From: Bdellovibrio sp. GT3 | GTDB taxonomy: Bacteria; Bdellovibrionota; Bdellovibrionia; Bdellovibrionales; Bdellovibrionaceae | Assembly (NCBI RefSeq): GCF_037996765.1 | Contig: NZ_JBBNAD010000005.1 | Span: forward strand, 94,001-158,000 | Direction: 5' to 3' | Length of the DNA: 64,000 nucleotides | Part shown: one piece after another, positions 41,575 through 50,320 of the stretch | Layout of the letters: each line of letters begins with the position of its first letter | Position numbering within the stretch: position 1 is the stretch's first letter | Made by a program: the position numbers and the translations under genes | The notes under the pieces: generated by a model | What the model was told of the DNA's origin: nothing | The model's input: the letters and a program-made list of their open reading frames with translations, nothing else | Database searches by the model: none

Positions 41575-42380
41575 TAACTTGCAACCTTATCTTTTACTTT
41601 CGGCATGTTCTCGGAAAGAACAGACCACAGCTGTTCCAAACGTTGTTCAACGCGGGCATCGACTTCACCATAGTTGGTTTCAACAATGCATCCACCAGCC
41701 ATGATCTCGGTATTTGGCTCGAAGCGGATTTTCTTGGTGAATTCAAGATCACGACCCGTTTCTTTTTTAAGCTCTTCCAAAAATTCAAACTGTTCCTGGG
41801 ACACGTGAACTGTGATTTGTTCTTCGTCTTGAGCCAGGCTGACCGCATCTCTCAGGATCTGCACCATGGCATCATTGTTGGTAGCCAATTCAGCTTTAGC
41901 CAGGCGGCCGGCCATTTTGTAGGCCAAAGTCACCAGGTGATTTTCATTGAAAGCCGCCAATTCTTTTTTCAGCTCTTTCACACCCAACAGCAATTCATCA
42001 AGACCCTGCATGCGCGCGGCGATCTCATCAGATACCTTTTCAAAAGCCTCTTTACGGCCTTCTTCCAAACCAAGATTATAGGCTTCCTGGTAGGCTTGTT
42101 CCTGGATTTCTTTAAGCTTATCCAAAGCGGCAGCTTCGATCTTTTCCTGCTCGTCGACTTCTTCGACCTGATCAACGCCCGTTTGAATACGAATCGCATC
42201 GTTCATACGGAAATCAGATCCACGCTTTTTTTGCGTCAAATAGTCCATCGCCTGAGAGGGAGTGCCCAGTTCAAACTTGACCGGCACGAACTCCAGAACG
42301 GTTTTTTCTGCCACGTCCTTCTTAAGGACTGCCTTCGTGTGGGCCCCAGGGCCCTGTTTGCCAGAACTAGACCATTGCAT
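41574..42380 (-). CDS. fliH: Flagellar assembly protein FliH
   Basis: A 268-residue regulator of FliI that forms the peripheral stalks of the export ATPase. The centre is a coiled coil (EEVDEQEKIEAAALDKLKEIQEQAYQEAYNLGLEEGRKEAFEKV) with the GxxxG-type repeat region reduced to EAYNLGLEEGRKEA. The C-terminus (LVTLAYKMAGRLAKAELATNNDAMVQILRDAVSLA, MAGGCIVETNYGEVDARVEQRLEQLW) is the conserved FliH/HrpE domain. I start at ATG 42380, preceded by AAGAGG, rather than a TTG seven codons upstream. It overlaps fliG by 14 bases. Confidence 0.92.
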   Translation of the reverse strand: MQWSSSGKQGPGAHTKAVLKKDVAEKTVLEFVPVKFELGTPSQAMDYLTQKKRGSDFRMNDAIRIQTGVDQVEEVDEQEKIEAAALDKLKEIQEQAYQEAYNLGLEEGRKEAFEKVSDEIAARMQGLDELLLGVKELKKELAAFNENHLVTLAYKMAGRLAKAELATNNDAMVQILRDAVSLAQDEEQITVHVSQEQFEFLEELKKETGRDLEFTKKIRFEPNTEIMAGGCIVETNYGEVDARVEQRLEQLWSVLSENMPKVKDKVAS

Positions 42381-43401
42381 CTTCTGAACCGCCTCTTGCA
42401 ATCAGGATTTTTCCTTCCGCCTCTAGGCGGCGAGCTGCATTGACGATCTCTTGCTGAGCACCCTCGACGTCTGACAGACGTGAAGGTCCCATGTTTCCAA
42501 GATCCTCGCGTAACATCTCGGCCGCACGAGCGGAGATATTTTTGAAGATTTTGACACGAATTTCCTCGCTGGAAGTTTTGAGTGCCAGCAGAAGTTTGTC
42601 GTTTGGTACTTCTTTGAGAAGCGCCTGAATACCACGATCGTCGATTTTGATGATGTCGTCGAAGACAAACATAAGTTTGCGAATCTCTTCGGCAAGAAGA
42701 GGATCCTTTTCCTCGAGACGGGACATAATCGCCGTTTCCGTGTTTTTGTCCATAACGTTGAGCATCTCTGCCACCGGCTGAACCCCGCCCAAAGCGGCTT
42801 GTTCCACAGTTGCAGTATTGGACAATTGATTTTTCAATACGCGGTCGATTTCAGCAATCAACTCAGGGTCCACGTGCTCCAAGTTGGCCATACGCAGAAC
42901 AACCTCTGCTTGCAGGGCTTCTGGAAGACGTTTTAGAACCTCACCTTTTTTCTCCGGCTCCAAGTGAGCCAGAATCACCGCAACTGTCTGAGGATGTTCA
43001 TTCACCAGGAACGTCGCCAATGACTTGGCATCCACCATCTCCAGGGATTCCAAAGAACGCGAGCCACCGGTGGTGATATTCAAACCACCCAGAATACCTC
43101 TGGCACGCTCTTCACCCAATGCATCCACGATAGTTTCCTTCGCAGAAATGGTTTCAGAGAAGATATAGTCTTCAGTTTCAGAAATCATTTCATAAAACTC
43201 TTCAAGTACGCGCTTGGTAACGTGCACAGGCACGACGCGCATTTTGCTCATCTGATTGATAAGCTTGCGGATATCTGCATCGTCCATACGACGCAAAAGG
43301 ACCTTCACTGCATCCTTACCAAGATAATTGATAAGAATTGCCGCTTTATCGAAACCTTTGAGTTGTTCGTACTCAATATGATCGGCTTTGTGCAGTTTCA
43401 T
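42367..43401 (-). CDS. fliG: Flagellar motor switch protein FliG
   Basis: A 344-residue FliG with the N-terminal FliF-binding region (LKGFDKAAILINYLGKDAVKVLLRRMDDADIRKLINQM), the middle domain with the EHPQTVAVILAHLEPEKKGEVLKRLP motif, and the C-terminal torque domain with charged helix residues (MFVFDDIIKIDDRGIQALLKEVPNDKLLLALKTSSEEIRVKIFKNISARAAEMLREDL). It couples the stator to rotor rotation. The ATG overlaps the fliF stop (TAATG). Confidence 0.97.
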   Translation of the reverse strand: MKLHKADHIEYEQLKGFDKAAILINYLGKDAVKVLLRRMDDADIRKLINQMSKMRVVPVHVTKRVLEEFYEMISETEDYIFSETISAKETIVDALGEERARGILGGLNITTGGSRSLESLEMVDAKSLATFLVNEHPQTVAVILAHLEPEKKGEVLKRLPEALQAEVVLRMANLEHVDPELIAEIDRVLKNQLSNTATVEQAALGGVQPVAEMLNVMDKNTETAIMSRLEEKDPLLAEEIRKLMFVFDDIIKIDDRGIQALLKEVPNDKLLLALKTSSEEIRVKIFKNISARAAEMLREDLGNMGPSRLSDVEGAQQEIVNAARRLEAEGKILIARGGSEDAMV

Positions 43402-45053
43402 TACGAATCCTTCCTAACAAGCCACATACCAAAAGCATTGGCTGCTTTTTCCTCATCGCGGCCCATAGTGGCCATGATACGGTCTTTCAACAATTCAGAC
43501 TCAGCTTTTTCAGGGTCAATGGATTCCTGTAGGACAGGAAGAGCCGTCGACATGCCCGGAAGCGTGTTATCCACAGATTGAAGCTCTTCAAGTTCCTCGA
43601 TAGTTCTTGGCAACATCTCCTCCACAGAATCCTGGAAGCTGTCGGTAATCCATTGCATGAACGGACGAACCACGATGAAGAAGAACAATGCCAACGAGAA
43701 ACCCAAAAGCGCCCATTTGAACAAAGCATGGATCAACTTCTTACGCTCAAGCGTCGTCAGGATTTTTTCAGCCTCAGAAAAGTCTTCTGGCTGGAATTGA
43801 ATGGATTCAACTTTAACAGAGTCACCACGAGCGGCGTTAAAACCGATCGCACCCTTGATCAGGTCTTCGTATTTTTTAACTTCCTCAACGGAACGAGGCT
43901 GCCATTTGCTCTCTGTTGTGCCGTCAGCATTCTTTGTTGTCACATGAACACCGTCGACCACAACCGCAACACTCAGACGCTCCAGATTTCCGGCAGCTTC
44001 TCTGATGTTACGAACTGTTTTGGGAACTTCGTAATTGATGGTCTTCAATTCTTTTTTAACGTCTTGTTTGAAACCCACTTGGCCGGAAGCATCTTCCGCA
44101 CCAGGGATATTCGAACGGGAACCCGGAACACCTGCTGGATTGGTACGAGCCCCATCCAGGGATTCCTCTTCAGATTGTTGCGAGCGAATGGCTGTTTTAT
44201 CCGGATCCACTAGTTCTTCAACAGAAGAGATCACCCGGTGATTCAAGGTCGCATCCACTTTCGCCACAACTTTGGCATGACCAACAACTTTGGACAGGAT
44301 GTCTTCGATACGATCCTCGAAGTCACCTTCTACTTTTGCTTTCAGATCCAATAGATCACTGGAACCGCCCGTTGTGCCATCGGAAGCACGGGTCAATACT
44401 TTCCCGCGCTCATCCAATACAGCCACTTTATCCGCATCCATACCCTCGACCGCATTCGCGACCAGGTAACGGATACCACGAACTTGTTCCTGAGAAAGCT
44501 CTTTACCCTGATGAAGCTCCACCACGACGGATGCTGAAGGTGAACCACCCTCTTCAAGGAAAGTCTTTTTATTTGGAAGGGCCAGAATAACTTTTGACTG
44601 CTTAACCGCAGTCAAAGTGTTGATGGCTCTCATCAACTCACCCTGCAGGGCTCTTTGATAATTGATTTTTTGCGCGTAAGAGTTAACCCCGAAATCCTGC
44701 TTGTCGAACAGCTCCAGACCGATGGAACCCATTTTTGGAGATCCGATTTCTGCCATCAACGTCATTTGCGTTGAGTGCAAAAGCTCTTTCGGAATGGCGA
44801 CTGTTTTACCACCGTCGCGCAACTGGAATGGGATGTTCTTCTCATTCAATTTCGCCACGATCGTGGAAACTTGTTCAGTCGGAATATTTGTAAACAGAGG
44901 AACATAGTCCTTACCGGACGCCATGAACATCATCGTCATTAATGCCACAACCGCAATAAGAGTTACGGCAATAACTGAAAGTCGTTTGGTTGGACCCAGA
45001 TTTTTAAAGAACTCACGAAACTGGACAACCAATCCACCAAAAATTTTGTTCAA
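43401..45053 (-). CDS. fliF: Flagellar MS-ring protein FliF
   Basis: A 550-residue membrane ring protein with an N-terminal helix (about 23-46), the ring-building motifs DYVPLFTNIPTEQVSTIVAKLNEKNIPFQLRDGGKTVAIP and YQRALQGELMRAINTLTAVKQSKVILALP, a second helix near residue 450 and a C-terminal FliG-binding tail. It starts at TTG 45053, five bases after GGAGGG. A hairpin with a GGA loop lies just upstream. It is the base on which the motor and export gate assemble. Confidence 0.96.
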   Translation of the reverse strand: MNKIFGGLVVQFREFFKNLGPTKRLSVIAVTLIAVVALMTMMFMASGKDYVPLFTNIPTEQVSTIVAKLNEKNIPFQLRDGGKTVAIPKELLHSTQMTLMAEIGSPKMGSIGLELFDKQDFGVNSYAQKINYQRALQGELMRAINTLTAVKQSKVILALPNKKTFLEEGGSPSASVVVELHQGKELSQEQVRGIRYLVANAVEGMDADKVAVLDERGKVLTRASDGTTGGSSDLLDLKAKVEGDFEDRIEDILSKVVGHAKVVAKVDATLNHRVISSVEELVDPDKTAIRSQQSEEESLDGARTNPAGVPGSRSNIPGAEDASGQVGFKQDVKKELKTINYEVPKTVRNIREAAGNLERLSVAVVVDGVHVTTKNADGTTESKWQPRSVEEVKKYEDLIKGAIGFNAARGDSVKVESIQFQPEDFSEAEKILTTLERKKLIHALFKWALLGFSLALFFFIVVRPFMQWITDSFQDSVEEMLPRTIEELEELQSVDNTLPGMSTALPVLQESIDPEKAESELLKDRIMATMGRDEEKAANAFGMWLVRKDS

Positions 45054-45059
45054 AGAATC

Positions 45060-45090
45060 CCTCCGGTCTTACACTTTGGCTCCGCCAAAG
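45060..45090 (-). promoter_or_regulatory. GGA-loop hairpin next to the fliF ribosome binding site
   Basis: On the minus strand, the perfect stem CTTTGGC-GGA-GCCAAAG (45090 to 45074) is followed nine bases later by GGAGG, the fliF ribosome binding site. Loop GGA and ribosome-binding GGA are 19 bases apart, the same as in the leader of the 4075 gene. This is a candidate CsrA dimer site; the binding itself is inference. Confidence 0.45.
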
Positions 45091-45135
45091 CACGCGATCT
45101 AACGAATCATGTATCAGTAAATAAACTTACAAAAA

Positions 45136-45474
45136 CTAAACCTGCATTTTCATGACTTCCTGATACGCATCAATAATCTTGTTGCGTACTTGGACCATGA
45201 CTCGCAATGCGATGTCGGCTTTTTCGGAGGCAATCATGGCGCCCGCGACATCGTCCGTTTTTCCAGTGGCAATGTTTTGCGCAAACTTGTCAGAAGTTTT
45301 TTGCAATTCATTCACGGAGCTTACGGCATCCTTCAAGGTATCAGCAAAGCTCTTGCCGGATTCAGATGTAGAATTCAGTGATGTAGTTTCACCCGAGATG
45401 TTCAGTGATTTGGAATCACGCAGATTGCCCGTCTCGAGGAACCTGTTGGCATTTGATACTGTAAAACCCTCCAT
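45136..45474 (-). CDS. fliE: Flagellar hook-basal body complex protein FliE
   Basis: A 112-residue FliE, the junction protein between the MS ring and the rod. The C-terminal two thirds (SFADTLKDAVSSVNELQKTSDKFAQNIATGKTDDVAGAMIASEKADIALRVMVQVRNKIIDAYQEVMKMQV) is the conserved helical domain ending in the invariant YQE.MKM.V. AAGGAG lies upstream. It sits between flgC and fliF as in most flagellar operons. Confidence 0.96.
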   Translation of the reverse strand: MEGFTVSNANRFLETGNLRDSKSLNISGETTSLNSTSESGKSFADTLKDAVSSVNELQKTSDKFAQNIATGKTDDVAGAMIASEKADIALRVMVQVRNKIIDAYQEVMKMQV

Positions 45475-45562
45475 GGCTTCACTTCTCCTTGTACTCAGTA
45501 CTCTCTAAAAATTGTATTCTATACGTTCAAAAAATTCCTGCTTTTTTAACCTAGTCTAGGAA

Positions 45563-46006
45563 CTATCTTCCTATTTCCAAAGCACTCATGGCCATATCTT
45601 TTGACGCCTGCATGGCCGATACGTTCGCCTCGTAGGAACGCGACGATTGTATCATATTGGTCATTTCTTCCATGAGATTGATATTGGGATATGCGACGTA
45701 ACCCTCTGGATTTGCATCAGGATGATCCGGCTCATATTTCAATAACGGTGCCTTGCGATCCGAGACGATATCAGTCACCTGGACCCGTTGCATATTCCCC
45801 ATAGGGTCTGTGCCTGTCACGATTTCGCCAAAATTCTTGGCGTCGGGCATGCTCTCGAAAACCACGTCCTTACGGCGATACGGGCCGCCTTCCGGGGTCT
45901 GGGTCGTATTGATATTGGCGATATTGCTGGCAATGGTATTCATGCGCATTCTTTGCGCTGCCATACCACTGCTACTAATTCTCATACCGGTTAAAAAATC
46001 AGCCAT
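45563..46006 (-). CDS. flgC: Flagellar basal-body rod protein FlgC
   Basis: A 147-residue proximal rod protein. It has the rod-family N-terminus FLTGMRISSSGMAAQRMRMNTIASNIANINTTQTPEGGPYRRKDVVFE and C-terminus GYVAYPNINLMEEMTNMIQSSRSYEANVSAMQASKDMAMSALEIGR, both nearly diagnostic for FlgC. A 7-bp hairpin lies in the 68-base gap after flgB (46050-46066), with a TCC loop in the RNA. Confidence 0.97.
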   Translation of the reverse strand: MADFLTGMRISSSGMAAQRMRMNTIASNIANINTTQTPEGGPYRRKDVVFESMPDAKNFGEIVTGTDPMGNMQRVQVTDIVSDRKAPLLKYEPDHPDANPEGYVAYPNINLMEEMTNMIQSSRSYEANVSAMQASKDMAMSALEIGR

Positions 46007-46074
46007 GATTTACTCCCGAACATCCTGTTCTGGATTTAAAAAGTTAACTACTCCGACGGAGTCGGAGTGTAGAC

Positions 46075-46485
46075 CTACCGACCTTCAGACGCTGCGTACT
46101 TCAATGCTGCCATTTTTTTATTGATCAGCTGAAGTGCGGTTTTGTACATGATGGCGTTTTCAGACAACGCCGACATTTCCTTCTCAAGATCCACCGTGTT
46201 GCCGTCATTGTTCACAGCACCCTCTGGATTTTCGTAAATGTCCGGTCTGGTTTTAGCCACCGACACACCACCCAGTGAAAAGTGCTCTCCACTGCTGGTG
46301 CTCAGTGCATTCATGCCATCCATATTCATGGAGCGGGACAACGCCTCTTCAAAATCCATCTTCTTCGCGTGATACCCTGGGGTTTCCGCGTTGGCGATGT
46401 TAGACGAGGTGATGTTGTTACGAAGCTGCCTCATTCGCATTGAGGTCGCGAGGCCGTTTATCGTTTTATCGAAAATATCACTCAT
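46075..46485 (-). CDS. flgB: Flagellar basal-body rod protein FlgB
   Basis: A 136-residue proximal rod protein with the motif LRNNITSSNIANAETPGYHAKKMDFEEAL and the C-terminal DLEKEMSALSENAIMYKTALQLINKKMAALKYAASEGR. Its start overlaps the stop of the sigma-54-activator-like gene by four bases (ATGA), so that gene is part of the same operon. Confidence 0.97.
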   Translation of the reverse strand: MSDIFDKTINGLATSMRMRQLRNNITSSNIANAETPGYHAKKMDFEEALSRSMNMDGMNALSTSSGEHFSLGGVSVAKTRPDIYENPEGAVNNDGNTVDLEKEMSALSENAIMYKTALQLINKKMAALKYAASEGR

Positions 46486-47324
46486 GCGACACCTTCTTCC
46501 CTGTATTCGTTCAGTTTGTTTCTCAAGGTTCTGATACTGATTCCAAGCATTTGAGCCGCACGCGTGCGGTTCTGTGCCGTCAACTCAAGGGTCTGAAGAA
46601 TCAGACGCTTTTCAACGGCAGAAAGGGACATTCCTGGCGCGAAATCCGCTGCAGATTCGTCTACCACGGATTCAAATTGAATAGATTGCATCTCAATGAC
46701 CTGGCCTTTGGTCAATACAACCGCACGCTCGATCACATTTTCAAGCTCGCGAATATTTCCTGGCCAGTTCCAGGAGTTCAATCTTGCATAGGCATCCACA
46801 GAGAAGCTCAAACCGGAACGACCATGCATGATCTGAGTTACTTCCAAAATAAAGCTCACAATTCCCTGGAAATCCTGAGTGCGATCTTCCAGACGCGGAA
46901 CTTCCAAATGGATCACTGCAATCTTGTAGAACAGATCCTGTCTGAACTGCTCCTGCTTAACCATCGCGCGCAGGTCACGGCGTGAGGTTGAAATGAAACG
47001 CGGGCGAGTGCCATCGTTTCTTTCCGCAAGCTTCATCAGCTCCCCTTGTACATGCGATGAGGCGCAATCCAAATCCTCAATCAGCAATGTTCCGCCATCA
47101 ACTTTTTCAAAATTGAAACCACCGGAATTCTTGCATTCAAGAACCTGCAATTTATTTGAACGGCTTTTGGAAAAGATATAGCGTGCAAAACTTGTTTTGC
47201 CTACACCGGCTTCTCCAACAACCAGCAGACTTGCCTGCGTCGCCGCAAGTTGCATCCCCAATTGTTTGGCTTCATTCATTTTACGGTCTTCGATGTTTAA
47301 AGCATCAAAATCAAAATACGACAT
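46482..47324 (-). CDS. Degenerate sigma-54 activator-like AAA+ protein with Fis domain (no receiver, no GAFTGA loop)
   Basis: A 280-residue relative of FlbD/FleQ-type flagellar regulators. Walker A is intact (GEAGVGKTS). The segment that should hold the sigma-54-contacting GAFTGA loop is missing: CKNSGGFNFEKVDGGTLLIEDLD runs straight into a Walker B with its acidic pair reversed (ED). The arginine-finger region reads FRQDLFYKIA, with the second arginine replaced by Lys. NWPGNIRELENVIERAVV and a C-terminal Fis helix-turn-helix (QNRTRAAQMLGISIRTLRNKLNEYREEG) are well conserved. It probably binds DNA but should not remodel sigma-54 polymerase in the usual way; a repressor or co-regulator role is inferred. 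It is coupled to flgB. Confidence 0.88.
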   Translation of the reverse strand: MSYFDFDALNIEDRKMNEAKQLGMQLAATQASLLVVGEAGVGKTSFARYIFSKSRSNKLQVLECKNSGGFNFEKVDGGTLLIEDLDCASSHVQGELMKLAERNDGTRPRFISTSRRDLRAMVKQEQFRQDLFYKIAVIHLEVPRLEDRTQDFQGIVSFILEVTQIMHGRSGLSFSVDAYARLNSWNWPGNIRELENVIERAVVLTKGQVIEMQSIQFESVVDESAADFAPGMSLSAVEKRLILQTLELTAQNRTRAAQMLGISIRTLRNKLNEYREEGVA

Positions 47325-47338
47325 CTTCGTCCCTGCTC

Positions 47339-50110
47339 CTAATTACTGTCCTGCTTATCCGCTGCCATTGCCGGAATTCTTTGAATGTACTTCTTATAAC
47401 CGTCACGCCACTCAGAGTTCTTTAACTGCTCCTGAGCCAGATTCTTCCAGAATCCACTTTTTTGACCTTTAAAATCATTCCAAACCTCAGCTGCCTTTTG
47501 AACATCACCGCGATTGAAATAAATTTGACCTAACTTGTATCGGATCGACGAAAGGGGACGCTTGTCCTCGTACTGCTCCAGCAAATTGCCGAAAGCAGAG
47601 ATGGCTTTGTCTTTTTGTCCGTTCTCCAATTGAATATTGCCGATCATCTCAAGTGCTTTTGCATGCACCACAGGTGAAACTTTTTTGGAATCCGTCATCA
47701 ACTTATCAATCATGCCCAAAGCCTCAAGGGCGTCATCTTTTTTGCCCTGCTTCAGCTGCAACTCCGCAAGTTTCAAGTAAGGATCTGCAACAAGCTCCGG
47801 CTGGCCTTTCCACGTTCTTAGCAATTCACCCAAATAGCGAATGGCTGAATCTGTGTCGCCACGTCTTTCCAACAGACGTACCGCCACGCCAACGCGCTCA
47901 ATTTGCTCAGTCTCAGTCAGCTTTTCCGGATTCTTGATATTCTTAAGGTACTCGTAGGCTTGATTGTATTTATGTTCCGCTTCAGAAACCGCCGCCAGAC
48001 GAAGATTCAATTCCTCAATAGAAGGAACCTGCTCCTTCACTTTGATTTCCTTCGCTTCCGGTGTGCCCGCCAAGGCATAGATGCGATTCAAAACTTCTTT
48101 ATAGTAGCGCGCAGATTCAGTTGGCGTTCCCGCCATCTCGAATGCACGTCCGACATTGTACTTGGTATCCAGACGGTTGGAATTCTTCAACCAGTTGTCA
48201 GAAAATTCACTGTGCGTTTTCAGCGCCCCAATGAAATCACCTTTTTCAACCTGGTCATCCAACTTGGCGTTGATGTTGCTGATAATTCGTCCTGTAAGCA
48301 ATGGTACATCCACTGTTCCCGGATGCTCCTGGTAGTACTTCGCCAGAAGGTTAATGGATTTATCAAATTCACCACGCTGGGAGTAACCATCAGCCACCAT
48401 CACCGTAGCGAACTGTTCCATTTTTGGCAGATCCACTTTTTTCGCAAGTTCCATGATTTCTTTCACGGCATTTGCGGTTTCCTTCGGCTTCATGCCCTTC
48501 ATGCGTGCACTTAGCAAGCGAAGGCGGGCAATCACAGCACTTGGAGTTTCACCATAACGGAAATATGTTTCCAGGTACGCTCCCATCACACGGGATTTAT
48601 CCGCACCCAGAATATCCAAAAGCTCACCCAGTCGAGTCATCGCATAAGGCGCGTGATCACTGGATGGAAACTTTTTAACGAATTCACGGTACATATCCAA
48701 ACTTTGAGGATACTGCTTCATGCCGAACATGGATTCAGCCTGATTGTAAAACGCACTTGGATAAGCGCCTTGCCCTTCTGGATATTTCTTCAATGCGTTT
48801 TTGTAATCTTCAACGGACTTTGCATAGTTTTTGGCGCGAACCCAGACATCACCGCGACGGTAGGCCGCTTCAACTTTCAAATCACGACTTGTGGAATTCT
48901 TTTCGATCTCATCAAACTGCGCAACAGCATCGTCCCATTTGCTGATTCGGGAGTATGCCAACCCCATGCCCATGCGAGCCAGGTCTTTGGAAACGGATTC
49001 TTTGCCGCCAAAATTTTTATTGGCGATATGTTCATTGAACAAACGCAAAGCCGCAAGATTGTCGCCACGATCCAAAGTCAGATAACCGATTTTAAGTGAC
49101 GTTCTTTCCGCCAAAGGGGATTTTGGGAATTTTTCGATGGCTTCCTTATATTTTTGAATCGCCTCATCGAAAAATTCGATTTTACCGCTGTTATTATACA
49201 AAGCCAGATTCACGTCGCCCGTCATGTAATCAACGATCTCGTTGTATTCTGAGTTTGGATATTTTTCGCGGAACCAGTTTCTTGTTTTCAAAAAGACGCC
49301 GTAACGTTCTTTTTCGAACAACGTCAAAAGCAAACGAGCCTGTTTGTTTTCGTCCGTCTGTTTAGGACTGATTTCATAGATTGTCGGTGTGACTTTCAGT
49401 TTTTCCCACTGAGCAACCGGAGTCTCCAGCATAGGAAATGTAATATAGTAGTTGTCTTTGGCGCGGATGACCGAATCTTCCTTAATGTCATAAGGTTTGA
49501 TCGAGAATCTTTCGTAGTTAGGATCCCCACCATCAAAGATACCAGCTTGAATTTGATCCGCTTGTGCCACCACGGAGCCTGCATTATTAATGGCAAGAAC
49601 ATCTGTGGTTGCCGGCTTGCGATCAGTTTTTGCTTTTGCTTCTGATTTTGCGATCTTAGAGGATTCCTCTTTAACCACTGGTTCCGATTTTTTAGGAGCG
49701 GATTTTTTGGCCGCTTTGACCATATTTGGATTCAAGTAGAAGTCCATGATCAATCGGGAAGGTTGGTCCGTCAGATAGTCAAAGGTCTCGATACTTTCAC
49801 CGGAAAGCACAAAAGAAATTACTGACTTTCCATCAGTGCCCTGAGCATCGACAGAAACTTTAGTCACCATATCGCTTTTGAATGTATTTAAGGATTTAAT
49901 AGTGGCGTCATCCAACGCTGGCACAGTCATACGGACGATAGTCTGGCCTTTGTCATCCAGACGTTTCACGTCATAGTCCCAATTCTGCTGTCCCAACAGT
50001 TCCAAGTGCACAGTATCGCCCTGGAAGTTGATGAAGCCATTGACCTTATTATTTGCTGCATTGGCCACTAGACCAAAGCAAAGGCATCCTGCCAAAATTA
50101 CGTTGCGCAA
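47339..50110 (-). CDS. AMIN-domain, TPR-repeat exported protein heading the flagellar operon
   Basis: An exported protein of about 923 residues. A signal peptide (MRNVILAGCLCFGLVANA) leads into an AMIN-like domain (KVNGFINFQGDTVHLELLGQQNWDYDVKRL ... PSRLIMDFYLNP), which in other proteins binds peptidoglycan, then a Lys/Ser linker and about 15 tetratricopeptide-type repeats (ALYNNSGKIEFFDEAIQKYKEAIEKFP, AAYRRGDVWVRAKNYAKSVEDYKNALKKYP). I choose the TTG at 50110: GAGGAG lies seven bases upstream, and the predicted sigma-54 start site near 50141 makes the ATG at 50143 unusable. It ends 14 bases before the sigma-54-activator-like gene. A role as periplasmic scaffold for flagellar assembly or motor function is inferred. 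Confidence 0.83.
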   Translation of the reverse strand: MRNVILAGCLCFGLVANAANNKVNGFINFQGDTVHLELLGQQNWDYDVKRLDDKGQTIVRMTVPALDDATIKSLNTFKSDMVTKVSVDAQGTDGKSVISFVLSGESIETFDYLTDQPSRLIMDFYLNPNMVKAAKKSAPKKSEPVVKEESSKIAKSEAKAKTDRKPATTDVLAINNAGSVVAQADQIQAGIFDGGDPNYERFSIKPYDIKEDSVIRAKDNYYITFPMLETPVAQWEKLKVTPTIYEISPKQTDENKQARLLLTLFEKERYGVFLKTRNWFREKYPNSEYNEIVDYMTGDVNLALYNNSGKIEFFDEAIQKYKEAIEKFPKSPLAERTSLKIGYLTLDRGDNLAALRLFNEHIANKNFGGKESVSKDLARMGMGLAYSRISKWDDAVAQFDEIEKNSTSRDLKVEAAYRRGDVWVRAKNYAKSVEDYKNALKKYPEGQGAYPSAFYNQAESMFGMKQYPQSLDMYREFVKKFPSSDHAPYAMTRLGELLDILGADKSRVMGAYLETYFRYGETPSAVIARLRLLSARMKGMKPKETANAVKEIMELAKKVDLPKMEQFATVMVADGYSQRGEFDKSINLLAKYYQEHPGTVDVPLLTGRIISNINAKLDDQVEKGDFIGALKTHSEFSDNWLKNSNRLDTKYNVGRAFEMAGTPTESARYYKEVLNRIYALAGTPEAKEIKVKEQVPSIEELNLRLAAVSEAEHKYNQAYEYLKNIKNPEKLTETEQIERVGVAVRLLERRGDTDSAIRYLGELLRTWKGQPELVADPYLKLAELQLKQGKKDDALEALGMIDKLMTDSKKVSPVVHAKALEMIGNIQLENGQKDKAISAFGNLLEQYEDKRPLSSIRYKLGQIYFNRGDVQKAAEVWNDFKGQKSGFWKNLAQEQLKNSEWRDGYKKYIQRIPAMAADKQDSN

Positions 50111-50150
50111 AGTGTTCACTCCTCGAACCCCTTTTCCCTGCATTGTGCTT

Positions 50151-50167
50151 TTGCACATACAGTGCCA
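50151..50167 (-). promoter_or_regulatory. Sigma-54 (-24/-12) promoter of the flagellar operon
   Basis: On the minus strand, TGGCAC-N5-GTGCA has a perfect -24 element and GG/GC exactly ten bases apart. The -12 box differs from TTGCA by one base. The start point would be near 50141, giving a 31-base leader to the TTG start with its GAGGAG site. Confidence 0.7.
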
Positions 50168-50320
50168 GCCTTGCAAACGTCTATTGGCAAATATGTTCAA
50201 GATGGGCAAAATGTTTCATAGATTTATTGTCAGGCCTGACAAACCAATGACAGGGACTTTGGTCTTGATTTGATTTGGAACGACTAACTTTACAACACAA
50301 AACTCCGATAGATAGACGAT

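Noticed and set aside
46050-46066. 7-bp hairpin between flgB and flgC as a third CsrA-type site
   Set aside because: In the transcribed (minus) strand the loop reads TCC, not GGA, so it does not fit the motif seen before fliF.
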